Assembly (NCBI GenBank): GCA_013397455.1
Contig: VYZB01000124.1
Location: 1,311,641-1,375,640, forward strand
Reading direction: 5' to 3'
From: Crotophaga sulcirostris
Taxonomy: Eukaryota > Chordata > Aves > Cuculiformes > Crotophagidae
Length of the DNA: 64,000 nt
Position 1 is the stretch's first letter. Every line of letters starts with the position of its first letter. A program made the position numbers and the translations under genes. Shown in pieces: positions 12,961 to 25,440 of the stretch. The notes under the pieces were generated by a model. It saw nothing but the letters and a program-made list of their open reading frames with translations. It did not search any database and had not been told where the DNA came from.

Positions 12961-13480
12961 AAAAGAGCTTATCCACTTTCTATGTTCATGAAAAGATACC
13001 ATTTCACTACTGATACCATTTTGTCCTTTATGCACAAGTTCTGTAATTTTGAAGAAACTTTAGAGATTTCATTTGAAATGTCCTGCAAAATGTATTTGGC
13101 GTTATCACCCACAGAGAAAGGCTCTTACAAATAAGTACTGAATTGCTTTCTGAGGTGGGGATACCTTCCTTCACACATGAGCTGCAGGAGAATGTTCTAG
13201 GCAGACTAGCATGACTGGCTGATGGTCTGACAATTGAGTAAACCTAATGTTTCACCCAGTACCAGTCTTGGTTCCTGTAACAGGCAGCTCACACACACTC
13301 CTTCCAGCAGGTATCTTTGCTCCTTTGAATATAGGATTTACTGGCTTTTCAACTAGGTGCTGTTACCCCATGTCTCCAGTATTTGCAGGAGTACTAGTGC
13401 CAGGAGTGACACAGTTCACTAGGAGAGGTCAGTCCTTCTGCGAGAGCAGTAGAAACAGGGAGCAGGTTGTAGAATATGAT

Positions 13481-13552
13481 GGGGGGGTGTAGGATTTTTT
13501 TTTGGTGGTTGGTGAGTGGTTTTGGCATTTTTGTGGTGTTTTTTTGAAAGGG
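13481..13552 (+). repeat. G/T-only tract
   Basis: About 70 bases made almost entirely of G and T on the plus strand, including a G7 run near 13481, a T9 run near 13496 and several GGTGGTT-like words. Such strand-biased tracts are simple-sequence DNA able to adopt non-B structures. No coding content. Confidence 0.6.
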
Positions 13553-13844
13553 CAGCTGGTTTATCCAAGCTCCCCAGCGACAAACAGGCTCCTCTAGCCA
13601 TGCTGCTCTAAATGACTACTAGGAAACCAGAACTTGGTACCTAGGTTTCATTGATCAGTTATCGGTTATTGAAGATGGAGGAGGTTGAAACAAAGGATAC
13701 TTCTTACGCTGTTCATCTGTAAGGTTGCTGGTGAGCCCTAAAGCCCTGACAAGTAACACAGAGCCAGTCAGGACAGAGCAGGGCTTGCAGCTGGATGGTA
13801 TTTTACACACGTTCTGAGTGTCTCGCAAGATGTTCTCCAATTAG

Positions 13845-14330
13845 TCATCATCACTCACAATGTTTTACATATTACCGCACAGTTTACAGTCAGTCAGACT
13901 AATACAATTGCAGTGCAGCTGCTCACAGCAAGACACAAAGGTTATGGCACTGTGTACATAGGCAAGCTGTGAAAGTTACAGCCATCCAGCTCCTTTACCT
14001 TCTTGTGCTTTTAAAAGCCAACAGAAGCAGAAACAAATAGTGCGCCTCTCATTTCGGCCCTGGAAAAACATTTGAAAGCATGGAGTGAAAGGAGGGATTT
14101 TGTTTTTATAATTTGATTCCCATTGCTGCAGCTGCAGCCAAAACCTTTGGATTCTGGAAAAAGTTCAGAAAGTGCTGCTTTTTGGAAGAGGTCGTGTTTA
14201 TTGGAAAATTACATCTTGCCCAGTAAAAGCTGACAGTATAAGTACTCCAGTCTATTAAAAGCTACAGAAGACACCGTTAAGAGTTTATTTAATGATTGCT
14301 ACAGATGGGGTTTGGGAAGTTGGAACCTGG
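13845..14330. promoter_or_regulatory. Candidate conserved non-coding element
   Basis: High-complexity sequence without repeat character, with CCAATTAGTC (about 13838), the palindromic word GCTGCAGCTGCAGC (about 14126) and several ATTA-type cores. It is flanked 70 bp downstream by the C30 homopolymer. The call is compositional. Confidence 0.28.
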
Positions 14331-14397
14331 CATTGGTATATTGGGTTTGAGATTGTGTTCTGGAACACAGAAACCATCATTGTTTTATTAGTTCCCG

Positions 14398-14427
14398 CCC
14401 CCCCCCCCCCCCCCCCCCCCCCCCCCC
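14398..14427 (+). repeat. C30 homopolymer
   Basis: Thirty consecutive C residues preceded by TTCCCG. Long C or G homopolymers are rare in vertebrate DNA and form i-motif or G-quadruplex structures. They are also a frequent place for sequencing-length error, so the exact count should be treated with care. Confidence 0.95.
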
Positions 14428-14429
14428 AG

Positions 14430-16169
14430 TCTACTGCATGGTTAAACTAGAACTAGCTGGCATGGCTAGGTTCTGCCTGGTAACTAGGTCTGTTTTCCTG
14501 AAGGAAAATAAAAATGTATTGGGGTCAATGCAGCAGCTCGGTGAGAAAGCTGAGACACTGCAACCAAAGGAGCCCAAAGCTGGCAGGCTTGGGATCCTGG
14601 CCCAAAAGTAGACTCTGACTCAGACCAGGCTTGACCGTATGAAGTTTCCTGGAACTCTTTGGATTATGGAACAAAAATACATTGTGGAAATAGAGGAACC
14701 ACTGCCTTGAAGATGTTAGACCTGATCTAAACTCCATTGGAATGCCGTGAGCTATCAACAGTCTTTGAACTGAGCCCTGAAAGCGTGAACCGTCCTTGCC
14801 TCCGTGACAGATCTCTATGGAGAGAGGAACAAAACATCATAACCTGGCATACTGGGAAGGACAAGGGTCTGTTTCTCATGGCTGTTCTGCCCCTGAGGAA
14901 GGGAACAGCATTTGCCTTTGCTCGAGGAAGGCTCCATTCTTTTTCAGGCAATTGTACAGTCACTGCAGATTGTTAGCAAACCCAGGTACAGCAGAAGGGG
15001 TCAGGTGGTTTCTGTCACTGGTGTCATAGTATGGCAATCTTAGACAGCAATTGGTGGAATTAGGACCAGGTGGGGCACCGCTCCCCTCTGTTCTGCGGGC
15101 CCCTCTGCTCATCTCCCTGAATCTGGGGGACTTGCCTGTACTCTCTTTAGGCAGCAGCAATAACATTTCTCAGGTGTTTGGAATTTTTTTCTAGGAAAGA
15201 AAATGTATGAAATAGTGATTTTGTAGCTGTTTTGGTAGCTGTATACACACACTGCTGTCTGTTTTCATTGAAGAGAACAGGATAAAGCAGTGACACTGAT
15301 ATTTATAGCAGGAAGTGATGAGTGCTATGAGATTTTTTCTTTCTGGAGGACAGACACACTTCTGTGGCTGTTGATTTTGTTAATCCTTAATTATACATAA
15401 GATCTTTCGTGATGTTAGAAACACTTAAGCATCCGTACAAGAGGTGGACCAGGAGGATGTTCTCTACCAGTGAGTAAATCTGGAATTGTCTGTCACACTG
15501 TCCCTGGTGCACTGTGACAGCAGTGCAGAGGGTGCGATGCAAACACTTCTGCATTGTTGTGCCTCTTGCAAACATCTTGATCCTGCCTTCGCAATGCTGC
15601 TCAGTCACCCGTCATTGCAAAAATGTATAGGCCTTCAGCAAGTGGATGCCTCTCCAGTGATGTCAGATGTTTGAGTCTAGTCCAACCCTGCTGATTTCTT
15701 CTTTAATTTCTGACTACTGTATTTGCTTCAGTGGTGCACTCTGCCTCTGGGCTTTGCATCCTCAGAGAGGCTTACTGCCCAGAATTTGTGTGATGCTCTC
15801 AGCTTGTGGGCTGTTAGTCCTATGTTCTTGCGTCCAGGGAATGGAATTGTTGGGAAACTCAATGTTATGTTTTGATTCTGGGGTCTGTTGGTTGAAGACT
15901 GAATGAGATTCCAGGGACCCATGTAGGTTCTGCTCCCTGTCTCTGTGATTGACCCAGTATTGGATCATCTACAGCTATCTAGAAACCAGACTCTCCTATG
16001 AATTCTCTCTCCTCACTTACTTCGCTGACTCCTGAGGCCTGGGTAGAGTGGACTGTGAATTCCTGTGCTTTTGAGGGAAGCTGCCTTTCCCCTGAGCATC
16101 AACTGCAGTTTTACTACAGCCAGCAGAGAGTGTGTGTGTGTAAAGATCCTAATGTCACAGCTGTTTAGA
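14430..16169. other. Non-coding stretch, no gene seen
   Basis: Several overlapping frames of 60-80 codons on both strands between 14.5 and 16.0 kb, none with a recognisable domain, start context or splice structure. No repeat family was recognised. Confidence 0.55.
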
Positions 16170-16420
16170 ACAAATTCAATGTAATTCAGTTTTACAAGCA
16201 GTGTTAGGCTAAATCCAAATCAACATTGCTTTCAGCAAAATACAGTTATAATTCTCTTGGCCTGCTAACAAAGCCTGTGTTGCCATATTTGTCTTTCGGA
16301 AGCAAAATAAAATATGACATTTACTGACAGCCTGCTTCAAAATTGGAATGGCCTGATCTCGCTTACATGCCGAGACTCTGGAGGCAATCCATTATTGCTC
16401 CTGATTCCATGGGTAGAGCT
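16170..16420. promoter_or_regulatory. Candidate conserved non-coding element (weak)
   Basis: AT-rich, repeat-free block with a CArG-like CCATATTTGT near 16283 and AAAATATGACATTTACTGACAG-type words just after. The evidence is only composition and motif content, and there is no coding frame. Confidence 0.22.
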
Positions 16421-19400
16421 GCCATCAGTGTAACCCACTGCAAAGAGGAAAACTCACCTAACAGGAGAGGCTGTAGTCTCTCTTCTAAGTAGATGACTTG
16501 CTCTGCTGGACTGTAAATTTTTGTCTTATGTGCTGGGCACAAGCTTCATTATCAACCTAAAAAGTCTCAAAAGCAGCTGTAATTCTAGTAGTTACAACTG
16601 AGTACTGGAGAATTTGAAGTCAGTGGTATGAAGAATGCTGTTTGGCTCCTAGGACACCCTCAAGGAGCATCCCTCAGATCCAGAGTACTCGGTGTTCACT
16701 CAGCATCACTCTTTCTGTTTTCTATAAGTTCTTTCTGCTGTGGGCAACATCTCTAGGGTCTCATTTACTCAGCTGTTAGAGGGGTTCATTCTCCATTGGA
16801 AATGGCCTTGTTAGCCTACATACTTAGGCATCATCTTGTAGAGCTGTTTCCCTCCCCATCATTAAGCCTGGGAAAAAGAGGGAAAACCAGATGTATATGT
16901 GCACGCAATTATATTCTGTCTGTCTTTCTCTTGGAGATATTCCCCTTGTACATGTACCTCTTTGGGCTCTGACTTTCTCCTACCCCGCCACACGCTCTCT
17001 TGCGATGCTTCCCCCTCTAAGCATGGGCTCAGCAGTGGATGCCATCCTTTGCCAGCCCCACTTCAGCTGCATGGTGTTTGGGCAAGTGAACTGCTAAGAC
17101 AATGTTGGCTGCTGTCCTGGCATTATCCTGTACCTCTTCAAACCTTGTTACGTTACTTTGGTGATAAATAGTCATAATAAATTCTTTAATAGTGTGAAGA
17201 TAGGTCATCCCTCATCACAGCCAGGTTGTGAGAAGATCATAAATCTGGAATAAAAGCCATTCATTTGGTTGGAGAATCCAAAGCTTCACTGTTCAGAAGG
17301 ATTCATTTCCACCATCCCCCTCAGTTAATCATTCTCTAAGTCCTCATAAATATCCCAGGCAAAGGAAAAGAATGACCTATTCTTGCTGTGCCATAAAATG
17401 TATGGTGTTGTGCTATGAGTTTTCACTTCTCGGCTCGCACGTGAAAAATTCAGAGGTTGCAATGTGAAGTTTCTTGCTGACTGTGCTTTCTGGGCCAAGG
17501 AGGAGGTGGGCTGAAATGTATTCAAAGACAATATACTCTCCCAGGAGAAAGAAGGGAGGCAGTAGGATCACATGGGTGCGCGCATACGTGTATTGATGCA
17601 TTTTCTCTATAAAATCTGTATTAGTAGTAAAAACTTTAAAAATCCTGCACCAGGCTACTGTACCTCAGCACCTCTGGCAGCTAGACTTCAAACAACCTGG
17701 ATTATTTCATTATTTTATCAACTTATCATTCTAAACTTGGGGGAAGAGGGATTTTCAAGCTTGACTCTCAACTATAGAAGGCAGAAACATTTTTGTAAAT
17801 GAAGGATGGGATTTTCAGACATTTATTAGAAGTGTCTTATGAAAGACACTGAAATAATAACAAATGACTCGGGAAGATTTCCATGTTGAAAAAAACACTG
17901 GAGAAAACACACACTGTATTTCCATTATAAAGGAAGATTAGGAGCCCTTAAAGCCAAAGTGTGATCAGGCTTCACTCAAGAGTAACGAGAGTAGTTGTAG
18001 TGTCTACTCTGAGACTCATTCCTTGAGGATCTCACTGTGTGTCTGCTGCAAGTCTACAGGTGGAACTGCTGCTAACTAGAGCACAGTTCATGAGTTGGTG
18101 TTGGCCAGGAATTCCTTATCCAGATGTGCAAGTTATTATTTCTTCCTAAAAATGCCAGTTTTCCTTGCGGGAAAGGTTTCTGACAAATTCTTGACTTGGA
18201 TTTTTTTATTTTTGGAAAAGTGCTTTGAGTTTGTCAAAGTATGTTATTTTGACATTTTAAAAACTGCAGTTGTCATCTTTCTGGTTTAAATGACTCTTTG
18301 CTTTCAAACTTTAGTAAACTGAAGTAAAGATACTTTGAAAATGTTCAAAAATGAAATGCTTTGAAATATACAAAAGACATTTTGACAGAAGTGATAAGGT
18401 TTCTTTCAAGTATTTACTTCAGGAGTTTCTAGATTTCTAGTTTTTGGCACCTTTAGTCAGATCAGTTTTCCATGTTTTGAGGCTTCCTTACAAAAAAAAA
18501 TCTCATCCATAGAGCTAAAATCAAGAACTCTTGCAGCGAATGCTGTTCAACCCTTCCTCAGACCATACAAAGTACCTTGTAGTTTAGATATCTGAACTCA
18601 GATGGCTGAGAATGAGGAAAAGGAGCCTTTTTTTTTCCTACAAGCTGCAGAAGAATCTCAGGGGGATGTAGGGGTTGAACCAGCTGAGCTGGGCACCTAA
18701 AGCTGTGGGACAACCTCCCATGGAAGAAGTGTCATTTTCATATGCCATGTGTGATTCTTTTCACTTTTCCTTCCCCTCCAAAGGAAATACTACTTTATTT
18801 AGGCAACTGAATATTCTGGATGGTTGTGGTGCAGCGTTCTTCTGCTACAGAAAGGTGAAACTTCAAATGCCGTCCACCTTGAATGAGAAATGGGCAGATT
18901 TCTGGTTTCAGAGTTGAGCTGTATTTTGGTGATGTGAAAATCTGCTCCAGCTTCTGGTTACTGGCAGCAGCTGGTGGATTTGGTTGCTTATGGCCCAAAT
19001 TGTAGAACCACTGGTAATGATTAAGACCGTAGCTACTGTTTAGTGTGATGGGACCCTCCTTTCCTGGTCATCAACTGGCTCCATACTGATGCCATCAGCA
19101 CTGCCAGTGCAGCAGTGGAACGGTCCCTTCTCCTGTGTGACTGCTGTCCTGCTTAAGTAGGGAAATGAAGTTGTGAGGGTTTTTCTGGCCTGTATGTGCT
19201 AGTGCTCAAAGAAATCCAGCTTGAACTTTGGGGATGGAGCGGAGAGAGGTCGCTGTGGTGGTGCCGAGCAGCTTTTCTCAGAACTGCAGCAGCAAAGTTC
19301 AATTGAATGCATTCAGGGGAGCAACCACCATGATTGATTTACACACCTAGCTTTGAACCAGAACCTGTATAAGCAAGTAATAAATCATGGCACTGGGGGA

Positions 19401-19448
19401 ACACAGAAGCTATTGCCTGGGACTCAGCACGTTATGAAAAGGAAATAG
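16421..19448. other. Non-coding stretch, no gene seen
   Basis: Short open frames only (90 codons or fewer). The part from 17600 to 18500 is AT-rich. No CR1 or MIR homology, RNA gene or convincing splice pair was found. Confidence 0.55.
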
Positions 19449-19449
19449 T

Positions 19450-19467
19450 AAAAAAAAAAAAAAAAAA
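19450..19467 (+). repeat. A18 tract
   Basis: Eighteen A residues followed by an A-rich, purine-only stretch to about 19500. No retro-copied gene or SINE body is recognisable upstream, so it is taken as simple sequence rather than a retroposon tail. Confidence 0.9.
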
Positions 19468-19499
19468 GAAAAAAGAGGAAAGTAAGGAAGAAAAAGAAA

Positions 19500-20475
19500 A
19501 TTGTCTATTTTTAATAAATTGTTTGAGCTTCAGTATTAGCGGGCTAGGCTTTGGCTTGGGATTAGGAGGCAGCTTGGGAACCAGCTACTGCTATCGTTGC
19601 CTTCCTATAACCTTGTTAACTCTAATGTTGAACACATTCTTCAGCTGGGCTCCTCAGTTGTGTCTCTGCGGCCTGCTTTCCTCCGAGGGTAGCGGCCCAT
19701 CTCACAAGCATCTCTGTGAAACCCTTGTAGTCAATGTCAGCGATCCCTTCTGAGCTATTATTGTCTCTGCCTCCAGATAACTAAGCAGGTATACACTTAA
19801 GTCCAAGATAAACACTTCCTTGGCCTCTCATTTATTGCAGATATAAACTCCTATAAAGCTCGCCACTGTGCTAGCTATCATGCCCTCTATCGCCTTTTTG
19901 CAAAATGTAATCCATAAAATGCTTTCATGGTAACCCTATACATCGGCAACCAGTGATAACATCTCTAGGCCCCCGTGACAGACAGGAACTCGCAAGCATG
20001 GAGTTAATAATGCAAACTTTCAAAAAATGAAACTGGCAGAAGGAGACGAGGAGGGGAATAAAAGGGGCCGGTGTGGCCGTAATTGGGACCATGTGAGCTT
20101 CCTTAGAGAGGGATTAAGGGAAAGAGACAGGCCTCGCCCGCGAAGATTAGTTTCAATTAGACGGGCTGGAGGCGAAAGTCAGGACTTGGTGAAAGATTAA
20201 AACAAGAAGGGAGAAAGTTTCCATTGCTTTTGCTCCAGGCCTACACAAGAGGGTTCAGTGAGATCATGCTAATTGAAGGCAAAGCTTGCATGGAAGTTAG
20301 GAAGAACTCGCATTAATTGATTCGATGCTGCGATTTTTTTCTTTATCCACAGTGTTCTTTAGGGTTGTTCTTATTTTCAATCTCTTTTTTTCTTTTCTTT
20401 CCTTCCCTTTCAAAACATAAAGAGGACGAAATCATCCACAATGTTTGCTGTGATTAAAATGAACCAGAACAGAGA
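19500..20475. promoter_or_regulatory. Large candidate conserved non-coding block
   Basis: Almost 1 kb of high-complexity, repeat-free sequence. It includes CTAACTCTAATG, TTTAATAAATTG, GCTAATTGAAGG and CATTAATTGATTCG words, the CpG-bearing GGCCTCGCCCGCGAAG near 20131, and GGGGCCGGTGTGGCCGTAATTGGG near 20065. The mixture of CpG-bearing words with homeodomain cores in a region without any open frame over 80 codons resembles an ancient developmental enhancer. A polypyrimidine run closes it (about 20384-20411). Confidence 0.4.
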
Positions 20476-20539
20476 GCAGCGAGCAGTTGCCTGGTGCCAT
20501 CTCTCAGTGCTGTGTTCCATCTCCCTGCTCCCCCTCCAG

Positions 20540-20860
20540 TTTAGTATCAACTATTAGAACCAAATTGATGGTGTCGTTGTTACTGCTGTACAGCTGAGAT
20601 CCTTATTTCACAAATTAAAAAGTCTGTTCTCTTGACAGGTTTGTTTTTCCCACAAAAGGATCCAATTTAAAGCGTTATTTAAAGTCCTTTCTGAAATTTA
20701 CAGTACGAGAATCAACCAGGCTTGCATTTTTACTATTGAGTGTAGAAAACATGTGGTTTCCTTACAGCTACCATAAAAAGAGGCTCATTGGGAAATGGCA
20801 AATGGTATTTTAGTCCATCTCTGACTGAATACAGCACTGGTGTAATTGTGACCCTAGCGA
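20540..20860. promoter_or_regulatory. Candidate conserved non-coding element
   Basis: Separated from the previous block by a C/T-rich spacer. It contains AACCAAATTGATGG, CACAAATTAAAAAG and GATCCAATTTAAAGCG words and no repeat character. A pyrimidine-rich stretch (about 20870-20910) follows. The call is compositional. Confidence 0.33.
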
Positions 20861-22499
20861 GGAAATTCAGTTCCTTTTCCCCTCCTGCCTCCCTCTCCCC
20901 CGCTTCCAGTTTCAGTGAAAAAAGGAAATAATGGAATCGTAGAAACTCAGATTGGGGCAGATGGGCTCATGTCGTCAGGCAACGCAGGGTTCCTCTCTCT
21001 GATCCAGTCCGCAGTGCTTTGTCTGGTTCTCAGTGCAGTGAGCGCTGAAATTACAATTACACTGCTTCTTAAAGAGGAAACTATTCCAAATATGAGCAGG
21101 TTTCCATGTTAAGAGTTTTCTTCCCTACCCCCTTGATAATACTGAGATCTATAGGAAAATGTATATCCAATCTTTCTATATTAGATCAATATTTTTATTC
21201 CATTAAACTCGTCTCTGAGGGGCGAGATACATCATCTTTTGCCAGATTTCTATATCAGGTTGTCACTCTGTGGATTTCTGTTTCATAAAGCTTTGGAATT
21301 ACAATGCCTAGTCAATTATAGTTAAATGCATTTTCACAGCCGGCCAGAAAAACATTAGCACTAATCAAAAACATCACAGCAACAGGGAATCCCAAAGAGA
21401 TTTTTTTGTTTTGTTTTGTTTTATGAAAATGTTCTCTCAGCTAGAAACATCAAAAGATGACCATGAATGCGATCCGCTCAAATATGAGGGAAGGGATTTG
21501 TGCTGTGGCTGCAGTGTGATCTGTCTGTCCCACAGCTGACAGTTGATGCAGAATTTCTACATTTAAGCTCGTATCAGTGCCCAGCAGGGAGGTCACTTGC
21601 AACAGCTCTAATGCTCTAATAACGGCTTGCTACCATCCCTATCTTTGGCTTCACGTATGCACATTGTTTCGTTTCAGTTTCTTGGTGCCTGCAATTTCAC
21701 AATGAAATTGGATGCTGGGAGCTAAGTGCTCAGTACCTTTTCATTTGTCCTGTTGGAGCTCATCCGGCCACGAGATGGCTATGTGAGGTTTTGGTCACTG
21801 CAGGGAGCTGGAACTCAGACTGTGGGACGCTGTGGTTGCAGTGGTGGCTTTTCTTTCATAAATACCCCTTGTTTAATGCCCACGTCATATCAAGGTGTCA
21901 CATCATCCCATTCTTAGATCAGTTCCACTTGGCACAGGACCTGAGAACGCTGCAGCTCTGGCTTGGAGGGCTCTTGGTGCTTTGCTGTGCTGCAGCTGCC
22001 CCTGGACGCAGCCTACATGTCAACCAGGTTTTTCCAGCTATTGGAACGACTCTGTGGCCATGTTTTAAGTGAATGCAAATGCACCCAGGGTGGGGGAGGC
22101 TGCAGTTGACTGAACATAAAATCTTAAAAGTTCTGTCTAAGACTGGACTATTGTTCAGATCTGAAACCGCTGAGCAGAACAAATTGACATCATCTGCTAC
22201 CTCTGAATGGCACCTAGACACAAACATCGCTTTGTAATTATGATATTTCTTTTAAATGGAAACATTGACAACATTCCAATTTTTCCCTATTAAAGCTTAG
22301 CATCCCTGATTTCCTCTCCTCTCCCACCTCCCCATGAGGCTTCTTTTTTTTCTCTTGGCCTGGAGTTATTGCATGGAAGGCTGATAAATGGATGCTGTGA
22401 ATGAATGTTTTCCAAACGTTGTAGGAACTATTAAGAAAGTGGTTTTCCTTCTTCCCCTTTTCCCTTCCCACACTCCACCTCCTCCCACCCCACAACTAA
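20861..22499. other. Non-coding stretch with a TTTTG microsatellite
   Basis: No gene is seen. A T-rich microsatellite with TTTTG period (three to four units) lies at about 21401-21424, just after a short repeat-free AT-rich piece (21300-21400) that contains CACTAATCAAAAACATC. A pyrimidine-rich tract occupies about 22440-22492. Confidence 0.55.
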
Positions 22500-22770
22500 T
22501 AACACACAAATAGCACTTCATGTAATTTTGGCGACTCTCCACTATTCCAGGCAGACTTCAGGAAACCTCTTGATTTATAGCTGGGGCATCCAAAGGCAGC
22601 ATGCTGCCTGCTTCCTTACGGGATGCCTAGTGGTGACATTTAGTGAGTCTGAGGTGCAGTATTTCAAATAGGCAATATCCATATTTTAGTCAGATAACTC
22701 TCTGTTTATACTTATAAATTGATTTAGTAATGAAATAAGCTCCTTTCACGATACTTGCTGGCCTTAGGGT
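22500..22770. promoter_or_regulatory. Candidate regulatory element containing a 16-bp perfect palindrome
   Basis: Repeat-free block with the self-complementary AGGCAGCATGCTGCCT at 22594-22609 and AT-rich words after it (TTATAAATTGATTTAG near 22713, TAATGAAATAAG). A palindrome of this size is a possible site for a dimeric factor. Conservation was not tested. Confidence 0.32.
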
Positions 22771-25039
22771 CTTTGTTATGGTATACTCAGTCCATTCCTG
22801 AAGCTTAGTTTACCAAAGTAGAGCCAAAGTTTTCTATCCATATTCTCATAAGCAGTCTGATTGAATTCAATAGGGCTATTCACGTTAATAGGTAAAGCAG
22901 GATTTGGGACTCGGCTCAGAAAAACCATCAAACGTGTGCTTAAGGCCTGCTGTCCTGGTTCCCCAATGCTGCTGTTGGCTACTCTAGGAATGCAAACTGT
23001 GTTAGGCTGTTGGTTGGTAGGGTCACGTATCTGGTCTTCTGCAGATGGGATGCTTGGAAAGGATGTAGTTCAGGCTGAATTTAAGGCTACAGCTGGGTGA
23101 TTTGCTTGTTTTTTGTCTTCCTCTATGGGTTGGCGATATTTCACTTGTGACAGTTATTGAATAAAATATATTCCCTGCAGTTGCTGGGTTTGCAGTTGTC
23201 GTTAGTGTGCTTGGGCTTTCCTGCTGTCTTCAAGGAAGTCTTGAAAGCATCCTTAATCAGCTTTTCAAATCCCTTTTTTTAAACTCTTACTTTTATTTTC
23301 TGCTGGAAAAATGTTCTTATGTAAAAAGTGTTCCCTACAATTTTTTTTTTAGTTTTAGTTGTTCTTTTAAACAAACTGAAAATGTGTTTCAAGATCCTGA
23401 ATTCCGAGTTATGTTTGACACGCTAGAGTGAAGCTCAGTGTTTGTGATGTTCCCTTCTGCCGTGATGTGTATGGTTTAGTTCTGCTTGTGTTTTACCTCC
23501 TTCTACTCCACTTTTTTGTTAGATACATTTCAGAAAATGACATTGCTGCTACACCATGATGGAACATGGCAGAGATTTACCGCTTTAGCACTGTACTTAG
23601 TTCAAGCTCGCTTTCTTTGGGGTCCTGTAAAATCTTTCCGTAGGAAATGTTAGAATAAGTCAGACTGCAGTTTGGGCTCTCCTTCACGCGAGACAGGACT
23701 GTCGTTGTGTTTGGAAGGAGTTGCTCATGACATGTACTTCTGAGTTGGTCTAGTCCTGGCGACCTGAGAAACGTGTTTGCAGAAGGCAGGCAGATTGTTT
23801 ATGGCAGAGAGAGGTGTCATTCAAGTCAAAAGACCTGTTTCTCAGACTTTCCTATCCAGCTTCTCACCATGCATGAAAGATGCAGCTGGATCTCACCTGG
23901 ATTCCTGCAGTCCCAAGCTTAGGCAATGGCTTATGACCCGGAATTTGGGAGTTCCAGTCGCATTTGAAGTAGGTTTATTTACCCTGTTTGGCAGTGTTTT
24001 TCCAGAGTTTAAGTCCATTTTACAGACTGGACAAGTGACCTGTGGTGTTGACTAGTTCTAGAGATGTTCTCATTGCCTCATCTGTAAACAGGGGAAATGC
24101 CTGTCTCTATGTAGTGCCTGAAGACAAGCACCACACAGCCTTGGTGCTGCTGAGAGCTTTGCAGGAGGTTCTCAGCTTTGGATAAAATAAAGCTTTCAGT
24201 GTGAAGGCATTATTATGTATTGGGCCAATCTATGGAATCCTTGGACAATGCTGGGACATCAACTCCTGCTGAGAGCAGCAGGAACTTACCTGCTGCAAGT
24301 AGTATTTGGAATTCTGCCCAGAATTAAGAAAACTTTTACTAGTTTAGCCTTGATTTTGAAGGGAAAAATTGTAAGTGCAGTCACAAGTATCTAACAGCTC
24401 TTTTGGGGATGTTCAGGTTTCCCACCGATTTGGAAAGTATATGTATCAATGGGTAACATTTCTCTTTCTCCTACTGAAATAAATTTCTCCTTGTGTTGTT
24501 CCCTTTCTCCTTTATCATGCATTCTTTATCTTATATGAAAAAAAAATCCCACATGAAATGTGAAACAAATGAGTTAATCTTTTTCCACAGCTTTCTTGTA
24601 TCTTGTATATCTTCCTGGATTATGATGACAGGTAGAACTTCTCCCAAGAATAGACTAAACTGTGCTCACAGAGTTATAGAAATGAGGAAGTTTTTAAATT
24701 AAATCTTACAATCCTTAAGTGGGCAAAACCCCCTGACAATTGTGCTACCAAAAACGTAACATGAAGATACTATTTTAAAGTTTTTTTGAGAAGTTTGAAG
24801 AGGGAAATTTAATCAAGAAATAGAATGCAGGGTGAGCTCCTAAGATTCTGTTCTTGCAGTGTCTTTGCAGAGCTGTGTGGGACCGGGGCCTTTGTCTATT
24901 GAAAAAATGGACCAAATAGCCCCTTCTCCCATCCCACTCCTCCCATGGCTTCAGTTAAATTCTCGGATCGTGAGGGCATGTAGGGAACAGCTGCTTATGA
25001 TCTCTTCACAAGTGCTGGGTCATTGGTAAACAACCATCC
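22771..25039. other. Non-coding stretch, no gene seen
   Basis: Short frames only. The words CCATTTTACAGACTGGACAAG (about 24015) and CCTCATCTGTAAACAGGGG (about 24078) resemble pieces of MIR-family SINEs in opposite orientations. They are too fragmentary to call. Confidence 0.5.
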
Positions 25040-25440
25040 CTCCACCCCCTCGGAGGGAAAAAAATCATACAAAAAATGTATTCATTTTCCTGATGATGAA
25101 GAGTAATGAAGAGCACGTGCATGCTGTGCTGAGAGAGAGAGAGAAAAATGACAAATTAAATCATGTCTCGTTTGACAACCCTTTAAGTGTAACAGATCTG
25201 CACTTGTGCTGTGTGACAGGCATGATTGATACCACGAAGCACTCGTCAATTTTTAAACACACAGACCGAACAAAGAGGCACTTCATCCTGGGTCTTGTAG
25301 TTTACAGGCAGCCCCGCGCTGCACCGGGTAAGCACCCCTTCATGCGGCAGTGTTTTACTTGGCAAGACACTGCACCTCACTGTTTGGACAACTATATTTA
25401 TTTTTATGATCCTTAAAATATTGTAACCCAGTCAACTCAA
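25040..25440. promoter_or_regulatory. Candidate conserved non-coding element with GA microsatellite
   Basis: Repeat-free apart from a short GAGAGAGAGAGAGA run at about 25131-25144. An incidental 107-codon open frame (25093-25416) has no domain or splice context. The sequence has CpG-bearing words (CCCCGCGCTGCACCGGG) and AT-rich ends. The call rests on composition. Confidence 0.28.

Noticed and set aside
19449..19500. Poly-A run as the tail of a processed pseudogene
   Set aside because: No recognisable coding sequence or SINE body upstream, and no target-site duplication could be seen.
24005..24100. Two MIR-like words in opposite orientation
   Set aside because: Each is under 25 bp and they cannot belong to one element. 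Chance or heavily decayed relics.
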